A program made the translations under genes and the position numbers. This document shows positions 52,004-60,786 of a stretch of 64,000 nt of DNA, piece by piece. This DNA comes from Bifidobacterium sp. (lineage in GTDB: Bacteria > Actinomycetota > Actinomycetes > Actinomycetales > Bifidobacteriaceae), in assembly GCF_022640935.1 (NCBI RefSeq), contig NZ_JALCCV010000008.1, forward strand, positions 1 to 64,000, written 5' to 3'. The notes beneath the pieces are model-generated. The model was not told where the DNA came from. It ran no database searches and saw nothing but the letters and a program-made list of their open reading frames with translations. Numbering within the stretch: position 1 is the stretch's first letter; every line of letters begins with the position of its first letter.

Positions 52004-53674
52004 ATGTTCGTTATCGCCAACGCGTGGAAAAACGTGATCAGAAACAAAGGGCGCAATCTGCTTGTGCTGCTCATCGTCGCCTTGATCGCCGCAGCAGCCA
52101 CCATCGGGCTCTCCATCAGGCAATCCGCGCAGAACGCCCGCTCGGCAGGACTGGCGAATACGACCGTGAGTGCGCAGATCTCGCTCAATCGCACCGCGCT
52201 GCTGGCAGCCGCCCAGAAGCAGAACAGCAGCACCAGCGGTAGCACCGGTTCGCGGCCTGACTTCCAAGCGCTGCGCAAAAGCCTGGCAGGCAAAGAACTG
52301 AGCTTGGCGGATTATCAAAAGTATGCGAAGGCATCTTCAGCGGTGAAGTCTACGTATTATTCGCAGATCGCTACATTGTCCGCCACCACTGGTTTCCAGC
52401 CGGTGTCCAGCACTTCGGATTCCGACACTTCGAATTCCGCGTCGGGATCCAACGGCTCAGGGCAATCCGACTCGCAAGGCGCGCAAAATTCACAAGGATT
52501 CGGCTCGGGCGAACCGATGGACGAAAACATGCAGTCAGGCGATTTCAAACTCACCGGATTCTCCTCCGATGCCGCCGTGGCGAATGCGGAGAACGGCAAA
52601 TTCACCATGAGCTCAGGCAAGGTGTTCGGCTATGGCAAGGCCTCCACAGGCCAGATCATCATCTCGAAGGCACTGGCAAACTTCAACGATCTCAAGGTCG
52701 GTAGTACGGTGAGCGTGGCGAATGCCTCGGATTCCACGAAAACCTACACGCTGAAAATCGTCGGCATCTATGCGAACACGAGCTCCGAGGGCAGCGCATT
52801 CGGCGGCAGGGACAATGCCTCCGATCCTGACAACGCGATCTACACGTCAAGTGCGACGCTTGCGTCGCTGGACTTGGGCAGCGGCAGCGATACGCAGCTG
52901 AGCTTCACCTATGTCGTGGCGAACAAAGCAGGATACGACGCGTTCTCCAAGGATGCGAAACAGGCGGGACTGTCTTCCGACTACACGGTATCGTCCGCGG
53001 ATGTGGAGAATTACGAGGCCAGCCTGGTGCCGCTCGACAATCTCGCGAAATTCGCATTGACCTTGTTGCTGGTCGTGCTCGGCGTCGGCGGCGCGGTGCT
53101 GATCGCGCTCAATGTGTTCAACATCCGCGAGCGCAAATATGAGGTGGGCGTGCTCACCGCCATCGGCGTGCGCAAGGCGAAGGTCGCCGCGCAGTTCGTG
53201 TTCGAGCTGCTCATCGTGACCATGGTCGGCCTGGCCATCGGTGCCCTTGCAGGCTCGGCGGCGTCCGTGCCGGTCTCCAACCATCTGCTCGCCAGTCAGG
53301 TGGCATCGCAGCAAAGCCAGCAGAGCAGCCAACTGGCGCAGTTCGGCCGCGGCATGCAGGGCGGCGAAGGCCAGTCCGGCTCGCAGGAGCAGCCCGGAGG
53401 CACAGCGAATGCGCAAGGAAACTCGGATTCCGGTTCAGCCACTGGAGCCGCGGGCGCTGCGAATGCGCAAGGACCGGCTGGATTCGGGTCGAGGAGCGGC
53501 TCGGCCTTCGCCAAGGCCACCAGCTATATCTCCACGATCAACTCCACAGTCAGTCTGCCGGTCGTCGGCAAGCTCATGCTGATCGGTCTGGCGCTGACCT
53601 TGGTCTCGTCGCTGGCCGCGATTGTGGCCATCATGCGATACGAGCCGTTGCAAATACTGGCGGATCGATCGTAG
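52004..53674 (+). CDS. FtsX/MacB-type ABC transporter permease
   Basis: MFVIANAWKNVIRNKGRNLLVLLIVALIAAAATIGLSI...; C-terminal FtsX domain LNVFNIRERKYEVGVLTAIGVRKAKVAAQFVFELLIVTMVGLAIG. The longer ORF from 50762 is an artefact. Confidence 0.9.
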   Translation: MFVIANAWKNVIRNKGRNLLVLLIVALIAAAATIGLSIRQSAQNARSAGLANTTVSAQISLNRTALLAAAQKQNSSTSGSTGSRPDFQALRKSLAGKELSLADYQKYAKASSAVKSTYYSQIATLSATTGFQPVSSTSDSDTSNSASGSNGSGQSDSQGAQNSQGFGSGEPMDENMQSGDFKLTGFSSDAAVANAENGKFTMSSGKVFGYGKASTGQIIISKALANFNDLKVGSTVSVANASDSTKTYTLKIVGIYANTSSEGSAFGGRDNASDPDNAIYTSSATLASLDLGSGSDTQLSFTYVVANKAGYDAFSKDAKQAGLSSDYTVSSADVENYEASLVPLDNLAKFALTLLLVVLGVGGAVLIALNVFNIRERKYEVGVLTAIGVRKAKVAAQFVFELLIVTMVGLAIGALAGSAASVPVSNHLLASQVASQQSQQSSQLAQFGRGMQGGEGQSGSQEQPGGTANAQGNSDSGSATGAAGAANAQGPAGFGSRSGSAFAKATSYISTINSTVSLPVVGKLMLIGLALTLVSSLAAIVAIMRYEPLQILADRS

Positions 53675-53777
53675 GCGCATCGCGAGGCTGCAATCAGCTT
53701 CACACACCCATACCGATTCCTACCTTATTCATCAAACCATTTCAAACGCAATTCTCATGTGCAATGCAAGGAGCATC

Positions 53778-54596
53778 ATGACCACGAACAACAATGACAT
53801 CAACGAGTCAGCCGAAGCTGCAGGCCCTGCCGAGACTCATGAATACGACAATCCCAAGCAGCCCGGCGAGACATCAAACGATCCGGTCCTCGAGCTGAAA
53901 GATGTGAGCTATGCCTACTCCAAAGGAGGCAAACGCGTGCTCGAACATATCAGCCATCGCTTCACGGCAGGAAATGTCTACGCGATCACCGGACCTTCGG
54001 GCGCCGGCAAAACCACCATGCTCTCGCTTATCTCCGGTCTGGCCAACCCTACGCATGGCGAAGTGCTGTATAAGGCCAAGAATCTGGCGAAGCTGGACCG
54101 CTATCGATATCGCAGCCATGATATCGGCGTGGTCTTCCAGAGTTTCAACCTGCTGCCCGCGCTGAGCGCCGCGGAGAATATCATGCTGTCGATCGACGCC
54201 TCGGGGAAACGCTTCGACATGCCCAAACGCGAGCGTGCGCTTGAGTTGCTCGATCAAGTCCATCTTCCCGAGGAGTATGCGAACGAGCGGGTGCTGCATC
54301 TGTCCGGCGGCGAGCAGCAGCGCGTCGCCATCGCACGGGCGTTCAGCTACGACCCACGGATCCTCGTCGCGGACGAACCCACCGGCAATCTCGACATGGC
54401 CACACAGGCGGACATCATGGATATCTTCCGCTCGCTGGCCCATGACGAGGGCCGTTGCGTCATCATCGTCACCCACAGCCCCGATGTGGCACGGGATTGC
54501 GATGAAGTTTTCGCCCTGGCACCATTGCGCCGCAGGTCGTCACAGCATAGATCGGCACAACGTCAATCAGCACGCCGCCAGCCCGCACAGCACTGA
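53778..54596 (+). CDS. ABC transporter ATP-binding protein (LolD/MacB-type)
   Basis: VLELKDVSYAYSKGGKRVLEHISHRFTAGNVYAITGPSGAGKTTMLSLISGLANP...LHLSGGEQQRVAIARAFSYDPRILVADEPTGNLD. Confidence 0.95.
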   Translation: MTTNNNDINESAEAAGPAETHEYDNPKQPGETSNDPVLELKDVSYAYSKGGKRVLEHISHRFTAGNVYAITGPSGAGKTTMLSLISGLANPTHGEVLYKAKNLAKLDRYRYRSHDIGVVFQSFNLLPALSAAENIMLSIDASGKRFDMPKRERALELLDQVHLPEEYANERVLHLSGGEQQRVAIARAFSYDPRILVADEPTGNLDMATQADIMDIFRSLAHDEGRCVIIVTHSPDVARDCDEVFALAPLRRRSSQHRSAQRQSARRQPAQH

Positions 54597-54747
54597 CCGG
54601 GATTGCTCCATATCGATGCAGCGCCAGTCAGATCGCCTTCGCAACGCCATCGCGGCAGCTCAAAAACCCAAGTGGCCCCAAAAGCACGACGCACCTGCGC
54701 AGAAACTCCCACATCCGATTGAAAACCCACATTCCAATTCCCAACCG

Positions 54748-54821
54748 TCCGCTTCGGCCCCTCAGCGGGGCTTCACTTCGCCTACGCAGAGCCCGCTGGG
54801 TTCTGCGCTTAACGGTTCAGC
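54748..54821 (+). repeat. Copy B of dispersed GC-rich palindromic repeat element, in the convergent ATPase/ECF interval
   Basis: cgcttcggcccctcagcggggcttcacttcgcctacgcagagcccgctgggttctgcgcttaacggttcagc; matches reverse complement of 10846-10915. Confidence 0.7.
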
Positions 54822-57594
54822 CGCCAAAGAACGCGAACGAGCCGGCGAAACCGGCAGTCACCAAAGCAATGACCGGCACTGCCAAGCATGCGGCAAGGAA
54901 CGCGTAGTCGCGTATGTGCACCACGGCGACGCGGGCGTGGCTGCGCGGCCCGGCGCCGCCGAAGCCACGGGCCTGCATGGCCGTGGCGAGCATCGTGGAG
55001 CGGCGGATCGAAAGTACCAGCAGTGCGAAAGCTTGGGGGAAGAAGGCCTTGAGCCTGTTTTCATCGCCCAATCCCCGGGATCGGCGTGACGCGCTGAGCG
55101 CTTCCCAATCGTCGCGCAGCACCGAGAAGAGGCGCATGCCTGCCAATCCCCCGTAGACGAAACGATCGGGCAGATGCAGGTTCTCGCTGAAGGAATCGGC
55201 CAGATCCGTCGCGTCGATGCCCAGCACCGCGATGATCGCCGGGATGCCCACGGCGAGGATGCGGATGCCGGTGGCGAGCGCTAGGTCGGCCGAACGATCA
55301 GTCACGCTGATCATGCCCCACTGCCACCACACTGCGCCGCCGCTTTTGCCATACAGCAGCACGGCCAAGGCCGATCCTGGCGCGCCGATAAAGATTGGCC
55401 AGGTCGAACGCACGATTCTCCATGGGGTGAAGCCGATGGCCATCAGCGCGACCAGTTCGAGACCCAACGCGGTCGTGGCCGAGACCCAATCGAGCGAGAG
55501 CATCATCGGCAAGGATGCCAAGAAGCCCCCGAACAGGCGGAATGAGGGATTCAGTGAGGCCAAGAACCGGGAACTGCTGGATGGTCGCGGCGCCTCGTCA
55601 CGCGTATTCACCGGACTGACGGCGATGCGGGCGGCATCGCAATCGGAAGCATGCGCATCCAAGCCCTGTGCGGCCAAAAAGTCGTTCGGCAGCGGGCCGG
55701 TGGATGGCGGATTGGCCGACGCGAGCTCACGCCCACCAGACGATTGCGCATCAGACGGCGTCGTCTCTGCCGCATGATCCCACTCGCCGTAGGCTCCTTG
55801 CGGCGTCAATTCCACGATGCGCGCCCCGAGGGCCGTCACCAGCTCGCGGTCGTGCGTCACCACGATGATGCTGACGCCGTCGCCGCGCAGGCCGTGGATC
55901 AGGGTGACGATCTGCATCCACGTGCGCCGGTCCTGCCCGAAGGTCGGCTCATCGAGAATCAGCACGCGTGGAGCCGCCGCAAGCGACGCGGCGACGGTGA
56001 GACGGCGTTTCTCGCCGCCGGAAAGCGTATAGGGGTTCACGCCAGCGTATTGGCGCAGCCCGAAGCGCTCCAGCAGACTGATCGCGATCGCCTTCGCCGC
56101 CGTTTCGTCCGCGCCGGTACGCAGCGGGCCGAGCATGACTTCGTCGAGCACGCTCCCCCGAGCAAACTGATGCTCGGGATTCTGGAACACATATGAGATC
56201 CGTGAGGCGAGCTCAGTCGAATGCCAATCCTTCGGCGCGTCATCGCCGGCATCGCCCTGCAAGGCTGGCGACGCCACGACCCGACCGCCGACAGGAGCGA
56301 GCAGCCCCGCCAAGGTCAGGGACAATGTTGATTTGCCGGCACCGTTGGCACCGACAAGGGCGGTGATCTGGCCAGGGCGGAAAACAAGATCAATATCGCT
56401 GGCGATAGCCTTGCCCCCGCGCCCGATCGCAAGACTCGCCGTCGAAAGCAGCGGTTCTCCGATCCCTTTTTCAGGCGGATACGCAGGCTCGCCGACGCTA
56501 TGAATCCGTGAAATCGCATCCTGCGCACGGCGGTATCGCTGCGGTACCCAGATGCCGAGCCCGGCGAAATCGATCGAATCGTTCTGGAACACCTCATCCG
56601 GCGTGCCATCGGCCACGATCATCGTTCGGCGGAATACCGGGCTGCTGCCGGGCTGCGAAACCGTGCTGGCATGGACTTCTTCGCCGGAATCCTCGTCTGT
56701 CCCTTCATCGGGCGTGCCGCCCTCCAGCCCGAGCACGATCACGCGGTCGATCAGATCGATCCACGGCTCGGCGCGATGCTCCACAAGCACCATCGTGCAG
56801 CGTTGCGCCTCCAGAACATCGCCGACAGCCCTTACGATCTGCTGCACTCCATCGGGGTCGAGATTGGCCGTAGGCTCGTCGAGCAGCAGAATTCCAGGTC
56901 GCATTGCCAAGGCGCCGGCCAGTGCGAGCCGTTGCATCTGACCGCCGCTCAGATGCAACGTGGACCGGTGCAACTGCAGGCCTTCAAGACCCACGGCGGC
57001 CAACGCGCGCTCGACGCGCCGCCAGATCTCGCCGCGCGCGACGTTCATGTTTTCCGGGCCGAAGGCGACATTGTCACCGAGCCGCTCGAAGATCGTCTGT
57101 GCATCGGGATCCTGCAGCACCAGGCCGACGCGCCCCCGCGCCTGCTGGGTGGGGACGCCGTCTACCAGAATGCGCCCTTCGCTCATGCCGCCGTCGGCAT
57201 CGACGCGGGCCGGTGCCTGAACGCGCACAGGCAAGGACGCATTCCCGGCATTGGCGGCGCCGGCTTTCTCGTTGGCGCCGCCCCCAGCTTCGGCATCGTA
57301 TTCGCCGTCTGCATATTCGTCGGCGCCGAGCAACCCGGCTGCACCGGCCAGAATCGTGGATTTGCCGATGCCTGAGGCTCCGAGCAGCAGCACCCGCTGA
57401 CCGGGCGGGATATCCAGATTCAGGCCGCGCACGGCGAAATGACGGCGAGAAGCATGGCGATAGCCCCATTCCTCGAAGCTCAGACGGGCATTGCCGCCCT
57501 GGGAGGCTGCACCGCGCAAAGTTTCAGCCGGTGAAGCTGCCCCTCCGGCTGCTGCCGGAGCTGCTTCAAATTCCTCGGTCACTGTCACGGTCAC
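54817..57594 (-). CDS. ECF transporter: two ABC ATPase domains fused to EcfT (YkoD-YkoC-type fusion)
   Basis: Two Walker A/signature sets (GASGIGKST ... [55 protein letters not shown] ... YTLSGGEKRRLTVAASLAAAPRVLILDEPTFGQDRRT), then EcfT/CbiQ-like SLNPSFRLFGGFLASLPMMLSLDWVSATTALGLELVALMAIGF. Confidence 0.92.
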   Translation of the reverse strand: MTVTVTEEFEAAPAAAGGAASPAETLRGAASQGGNARLSFEEWGYRHASRRHFAVRGLNLDIPPGQRVLLLGASGIGKSTILAGAAGLLGADEYADGEYDAEAGGGANEKAGAANAGNASLPVRVQAPARVDADGGMSEGRILVDGVPTQQARGRVGLVLQDPDAQTIFERLGDNVAFGPENMNVARGEIWRRVERALAAVGLEGLQLHRSTLHLSGGQMQRLALAGALAMRPGILLLDEPTANLDPDGVQQIVRAVGDVLEAQRCTMVLVEHRAEPWIDLIDRVIVLGLEGGTPDEGTDEDSGEEVHASTVSQPGSSPVFRRTMIVADGTPDEVFQNDSIDFAGLGIWVPQRYRRAQDAISRIHSVGEPAYPPEKGIGEPLLSTASLAIGRGGKAIASDIDLVFRPGQITALVGANGAGKSTLSLTLAGLLAPVGGRVVASPALQGDAGDDAPKDWHSTELASRISYVFQNPEHQFARGSVLDEVMLGPLRTGADETAAKAIAISLLERFGLRQYAGVNPYTLSGGEKRRLTVAASLAAAPRVLILDEPTFGQDRRTWMQIVTLIHGLRGDGVSIIVVTHDRELVTALGARIVELTPQGAYGEWDHAAETTPSDAQSSGGRELASANPPSTGPLPNDFLAAQGLDAHASDCDAARIAVSPVNTRDEAPRPSSSSRFLASLNPSFRLFGGFLASLPMMLSLDWVSATTALGLELVALMAIGFTPWRIVRSTWPIFIGAPGSALAVLLYGKSGGAVWWQWGMISVTDRSADLALATGIRILAVGIPAIIAVLGIDATDLADSFSENLHLPDRFVYGGLAGMRLFSVLRDDWEALSASRRSRGLGDENRLKAFFPQAFALLVLSIRRSTMLATAMQARGFGGAGPRSHARVAVVHIRDYAFLAACLAVPVIALVTAGFAGSFAFFGG

Positions 57595-57695
57595 GATCCT
57601 TCAGGGTTTTCGATCTGCATTCGGCTGCTTGCGCCGACGATATAGCGCCGATATATAGCTGTCTGCGAGCCTATAGCTGGCTTTCTGGCCGCGGT

Positions 57696-58322
57696 TCAGC
57701 GCCCCATGCCGCGCACCTGCCGCCCTGATGTGAACGCATTAAGCGCGCCGGTTTTCGCGATACCGATATACAGATACCACATCAGCGCTCCGGCAACAAG
57801 CGCGCCGGAGATGACGGTGGCAACGAGATACCACATCCCATACGCGCCGGTCATGTCGAAGCCCTGCAAATGCGTCACGAAAGTGTATCCCCAGCAGGCA
57901 ATAGCCGAAACAACCCCCGACAATGTCAATGTGAGCGCATTCCATACGCGATACGCAACGAACAGGAACACAAGTTCGGCGCCAATGCCTTGTACCAAGC
58001 CGATCAGGAAGGTCTCTGCGCCGCCCCACTGATTGCCCACGAGGGCTTCCAAGACTGCAGCGACGACCTCGGCATAGATGGCGGCGCCGGGTTTGCGCAC
58101 GATGACGGCCGCCAACGGACCCGCGAACAGCCACAGTCCGTTCATCAGGCCGGAAAGCCCGGGCAACAACACTTCAAGCGGTCCCCCGATTGGCGTGTAG
58201 AGCAGCGCCGCGACCCAATAGATGAATGCGCTGGCCACGCCGATCGCCGAGGCGACGGCGATATCGACGACGCGCCATTTCAGATTCGGTCGCGTTCTGA
58301 CTGTTGATTCGGATGAACTCAT
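57696..58322 (-). CDS. ECF transporter S component, YkoE family (thiamine/HMP-related)
   Basis: LKWRVVDIAVASAIGVASAFIYWVAALLYTPIGGPLEVLLPGLSGLMNGLWLFAGPLAAVIVRKPGAAIYAEVVAAVLEALVGNQWGGAETFLIGLVQGIGAELVFL; TPP riboswitch upstream. Confidence 0.9.
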   Translation of the reverse strand: MSSSESTVRTRPNLKWRVVDIAVASAIGVASAFIYWVAALLYTPIGGPLEVLLPGLSGLMNGLWLFAGPLAAVIVRKPGAAIYAEVVAAVLEALVGNQWGGAETFLIGLVQGIGAELVFLFVAYRVWNALTLTLSGVVSAIACWGYTFVTHLQGFDMTGAYGMWYLVATVISGALVAGALMWYLYIGIAKTGALNAFTSGRQVRGMGR

Positions 58323-58383
58323 GATGTGCCTTTCTCTCATGCGTGCCGACCTTCGGCATGCATTGCAAGGCACGGGTGAAGAG

Positions 58384-58487
58384 AGACGTCCGTGCGCCGG
58401 CATTGTCCGGACTCACGTTCAATCGGTCGAGGTTGCCCTCATCTCAGCCAAGGCCTTCTTCAAATCAATCAGGCCACAGCCCCCGTG
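58384..58487 (-). promoter_or_regulatory. TPP riboswitch (thi box)
   Basis: Minus strand ACGGGGGCTGTGGCCTGATTGATTTGAAGAAGGCCTTGGCTGAGATGAGGGCAACCTCGACCGATTGAACGTGAGTCCGGACAATGCCGGCGCACGGACGT; contains hallmark GGCTGAGA, ACC..GAAC.TGA and AATGCCGGCG..GGA. Confidence 0.92.
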
Positions 58488-58561
58488 TCAATTCCAGTAG
58501 CATACGGCATACGGACGTCATCCGCGCTGCATGCATCCGCAGCCGTCCGGTTCCGACGATC

Positions 58562-59929
58562 TCAGCAGCCGAGCTTATCGAGCAGCAGCGCCTCGGCGAC
58601 GATGTTGTTGCGCAAGCCGGAGATGCTGATCGATTCGTTCGGGCTGTGCGCGTTCGACTTGGGGTCCTCCGGGCCGGTGACCAATACTTGGGCCTTGGGG
58701 AAGAGCCGTTGCAGTTCGGGAATGAAGGGGATCGAGCCGCCTTCGCCCTTGTTGATCGGGTCGACGCCGAAGGCCTGCTTCATCGCCTCGAGCGCGTCCC
58801 TAGTGGCTTCGGCGTCCGGATCCATGGCCCAACCCATCCCGTTCTCGAGCGGTGTGACCGTGACTTCGGCGCCGTGCGGCGCATGTGCGAGCAGGAAATC
58901 GCCCAGCGCCTGCTGCGCCTCTTCGGGCCGCTGGCCAGGCGCGGTGCGCAGGGAAAGCCGGATGCGGGTCGCGTCAGCGATCACGTTGAAGGATGTGTCC
59001 ACCGGCTGCGCATCCCAGCCGATCACCGTCACGCTCGGTTTGCTCCACAGGCGCGACGCCAACGAGCCGGTGCCCGCGAAGATGTAGTCGTCGACCACCG
59101 ACGTATCCTCTCGCACAGCGGCCTCGTCGAGGTCGCGCTGCAAGCCGCCTACCGGATCACCGGAGACCAGGCCCGGTACAATAAGGCTGCCTTGCCCGTC
59201 ATACATCGAAGCCACCAGCATCGCCGCAAGCGTATTCGCGTCGAGGATCAGCCCGCCGTACTGTCCGGAATGCACCGGATGGCGCAGAACCCTGATCGTC
59301 GCATCCATGCTGGTGTTGCCGCGCAGGCTGGTCGTCAGGCTGGGGGTGCCAGCCGACCAGTTGCCAGAATCCGCCACGATGATCACGTCGGAATCGAATT
59401 CGTCGCGATGCGCCTCGATGAACGGGATGAAGCTCGGCGATCCCATCTCCTCTTCGCCTTCGATGAACACCTTGATGTTGACCTTGAGATCGCCGCCCAG
59501 AATGGCCAACGCGCCGGAATGGATCGCGATGCCGCCGCCATCGTCGCACGAGCCGCGGCCGTAGAGCCGCCCGTCCACTTCGGTGGCGGCGAAAGGCTCG
59601 GTGTTCCAAGCGGCAGGGTCCGGCACCGGCTGCACATCGTGGTGCGCATACAGCAATACGGTCGGGGCGCTCGAATCCACGATTTTCGAGCCAACGACCT
59701 CATAGGCGCCAGGCGTACCATCGGGATTGCTCGATTGCACGACGCGGGCGCCCACGCCGACCTTGCGCAGCTCGCGTGCGACGAATTCGGCGGAACGGCG
59801 CATATGCTCGCCCGTGATACCTTGGGAAGACACGGATTTCAACGCGATCTTCTGCGAGAGCACGTCCACGACGCGGGGGAAATCCGCCTCCGCACGCGAT
59901 CGGATTTCGTCGATATGCAAAGCCGTCAT
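58562..59929 (-). CDS. M20/M25/M40-family dipeptidase
   Basis: TVLLYAHHDVQPVPDPAAWNTEPFAATEVDGRLYGRGSCDDGGGIAIHSGALAILGGDLKVNIKVFIEGEEEMGSPSF... Confidence 0.95.
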   Translation of the reverse strand: MTALHIDEIRSRAEADFPRVVDVLSQKIALKSVSSQGITGEHMRRSAEFVARELRKVGVGARVVQSSNPDGTPGAYEVVGSKIVDSSAPTVLLYAHHDVQPVPDPAAWNTEPFAATEVDGRLYGRGSCDDGGGIAIHSGALAILGGDLKVNIKVFIEGEEEMGSPSFIPFIEAHRDEFDSDVIIVADSGNWSAGTPSLTTSLRGNTSMDATIRVLRHPVHSGQYGGLILDANTLAAMLVASMYDGQGSLIVPGLVSGDPVGGLQRDLDEAAVREDTSVVDDYIFAGTGSLASRLWSKPSVTVIGWDAQPVDTSFNVIADATRIRLSLRTAPGQRPEEAQQALGDFLLAHAPHGAEVTVTPLENGMGWAMDPDAEATRDALEAMKQAFGVDPINKGEGGSIPFIPELQRLFPKAQVLVTGPEDPKSNAHSPNESISISGLRNNIVAEALLLDKLGC

Positions 59930-60051
59930 AACACTCCTTATTCATAGGGCTTGCGCCAGAATTCGCTCATTGCGTCAGCGTCGCAGAATCCACAGGTTTC
60001 CATAGGTTTCTACAGGTTGCAAGCGTCTAGGCGTCACCGTAACCTGCAATC

Positions 60052-60660
60052 ATGACATGGAACCCCTTCAGCAAACGCCCCAATGACGGGGAGGATCAGC
60101 AGCCTATCGAAACGACCGAGGAATCCGAAGGCAAAGGCCGACCCACGCCCAAGCGGAGGCAGGCCGAGGCGCGCAATTTAAGGCCTTTGGTGCCCAAGGA
60201 CCGCCGTGCGCAATCCAAGGAGGCCAAGGCCCGGCTGCGTGCCAGAGAGAATGCTGAATACGAGGCGATGCGTTCGGGAGACACCGCGCACATGCCCAAG
60301 GCGGAGCGTCTGCCATGGCGCGTGTACATCCGCGATTATGTGGATGCGCGCTTCAACCTCGGCGAGTTCTTCATGCCGGTCGTCTTCGTCATCCTGATCA
60401 TCTCGATGTTTGTTTCGGTGAAATGGCCGCAGCTGAGCATTCCTATGATGCTATTGATGTACGTCTATCTGGTTGTCGCCATCATCGACGTGGCCGTCAT
60501 GTGGCGCAGGCTCAAGAAAAAGCTGAGCGAAAAGTTCGGCGAACGCGCAGTCGCCCGAGGCTCACGATCGGCGTCGTATGCTTGGAGCCGGGCTATACAG
60601 ATGCGCCGCTGGCGGCTGCCCAAGCCGCACTATCCCAAGCGCGGGCATTGGCCCAAATGA
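60052..60660 (+). CDS. DUF3043-type membrane protein
   Basis: MTWNPFSKRPNDGEDQQPIETTEESEGKGRPTPKRRQAEARNLRPLVPKDRRAQSKEAKARLRARENAEYEAMRSGDTAHMPKAERLPWRVYIRDYVDARFNLGEFFMPVVFVILI. Confidence 0.85.
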   Translation: MTWNPFSKRPNDGEDQQPIETTEESEGKGRPTPKRRQAEARNLRPLVPKDRRAQSKEAKARLRARENAEYEAMRSGDTAHMPKAERLPWRVYIRDYVDARFNLGEFFMPVVFVILIISMFVSVKWPQLSIPMMLLMYVYLVVAIIDVAVMWRRLKKKLSEKFGERAVARGSRSASYAWSRAIQMRRWRLPKPHYPKRGHWPK

Positions 60661-60786
60661 CAGGCAGGCCGTAGCCGGGCCATCGCGGCGCATACTGGGC
60701 TCCTTGTTGATTCAGGGGATTCCATCACAGCAGATTTCGCTGCAATGGTTCCTTTCAGCCGCAGCTCTCACTAGGAAAGGCGTGAT

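Noticed and set aside
54767-54821. Considered as a simple Rho-independent terminator only
   Set aside because: Similarity to the 10846-10915 copy extends well beyond the hairpin, so it was recorded as a repeat element instead.
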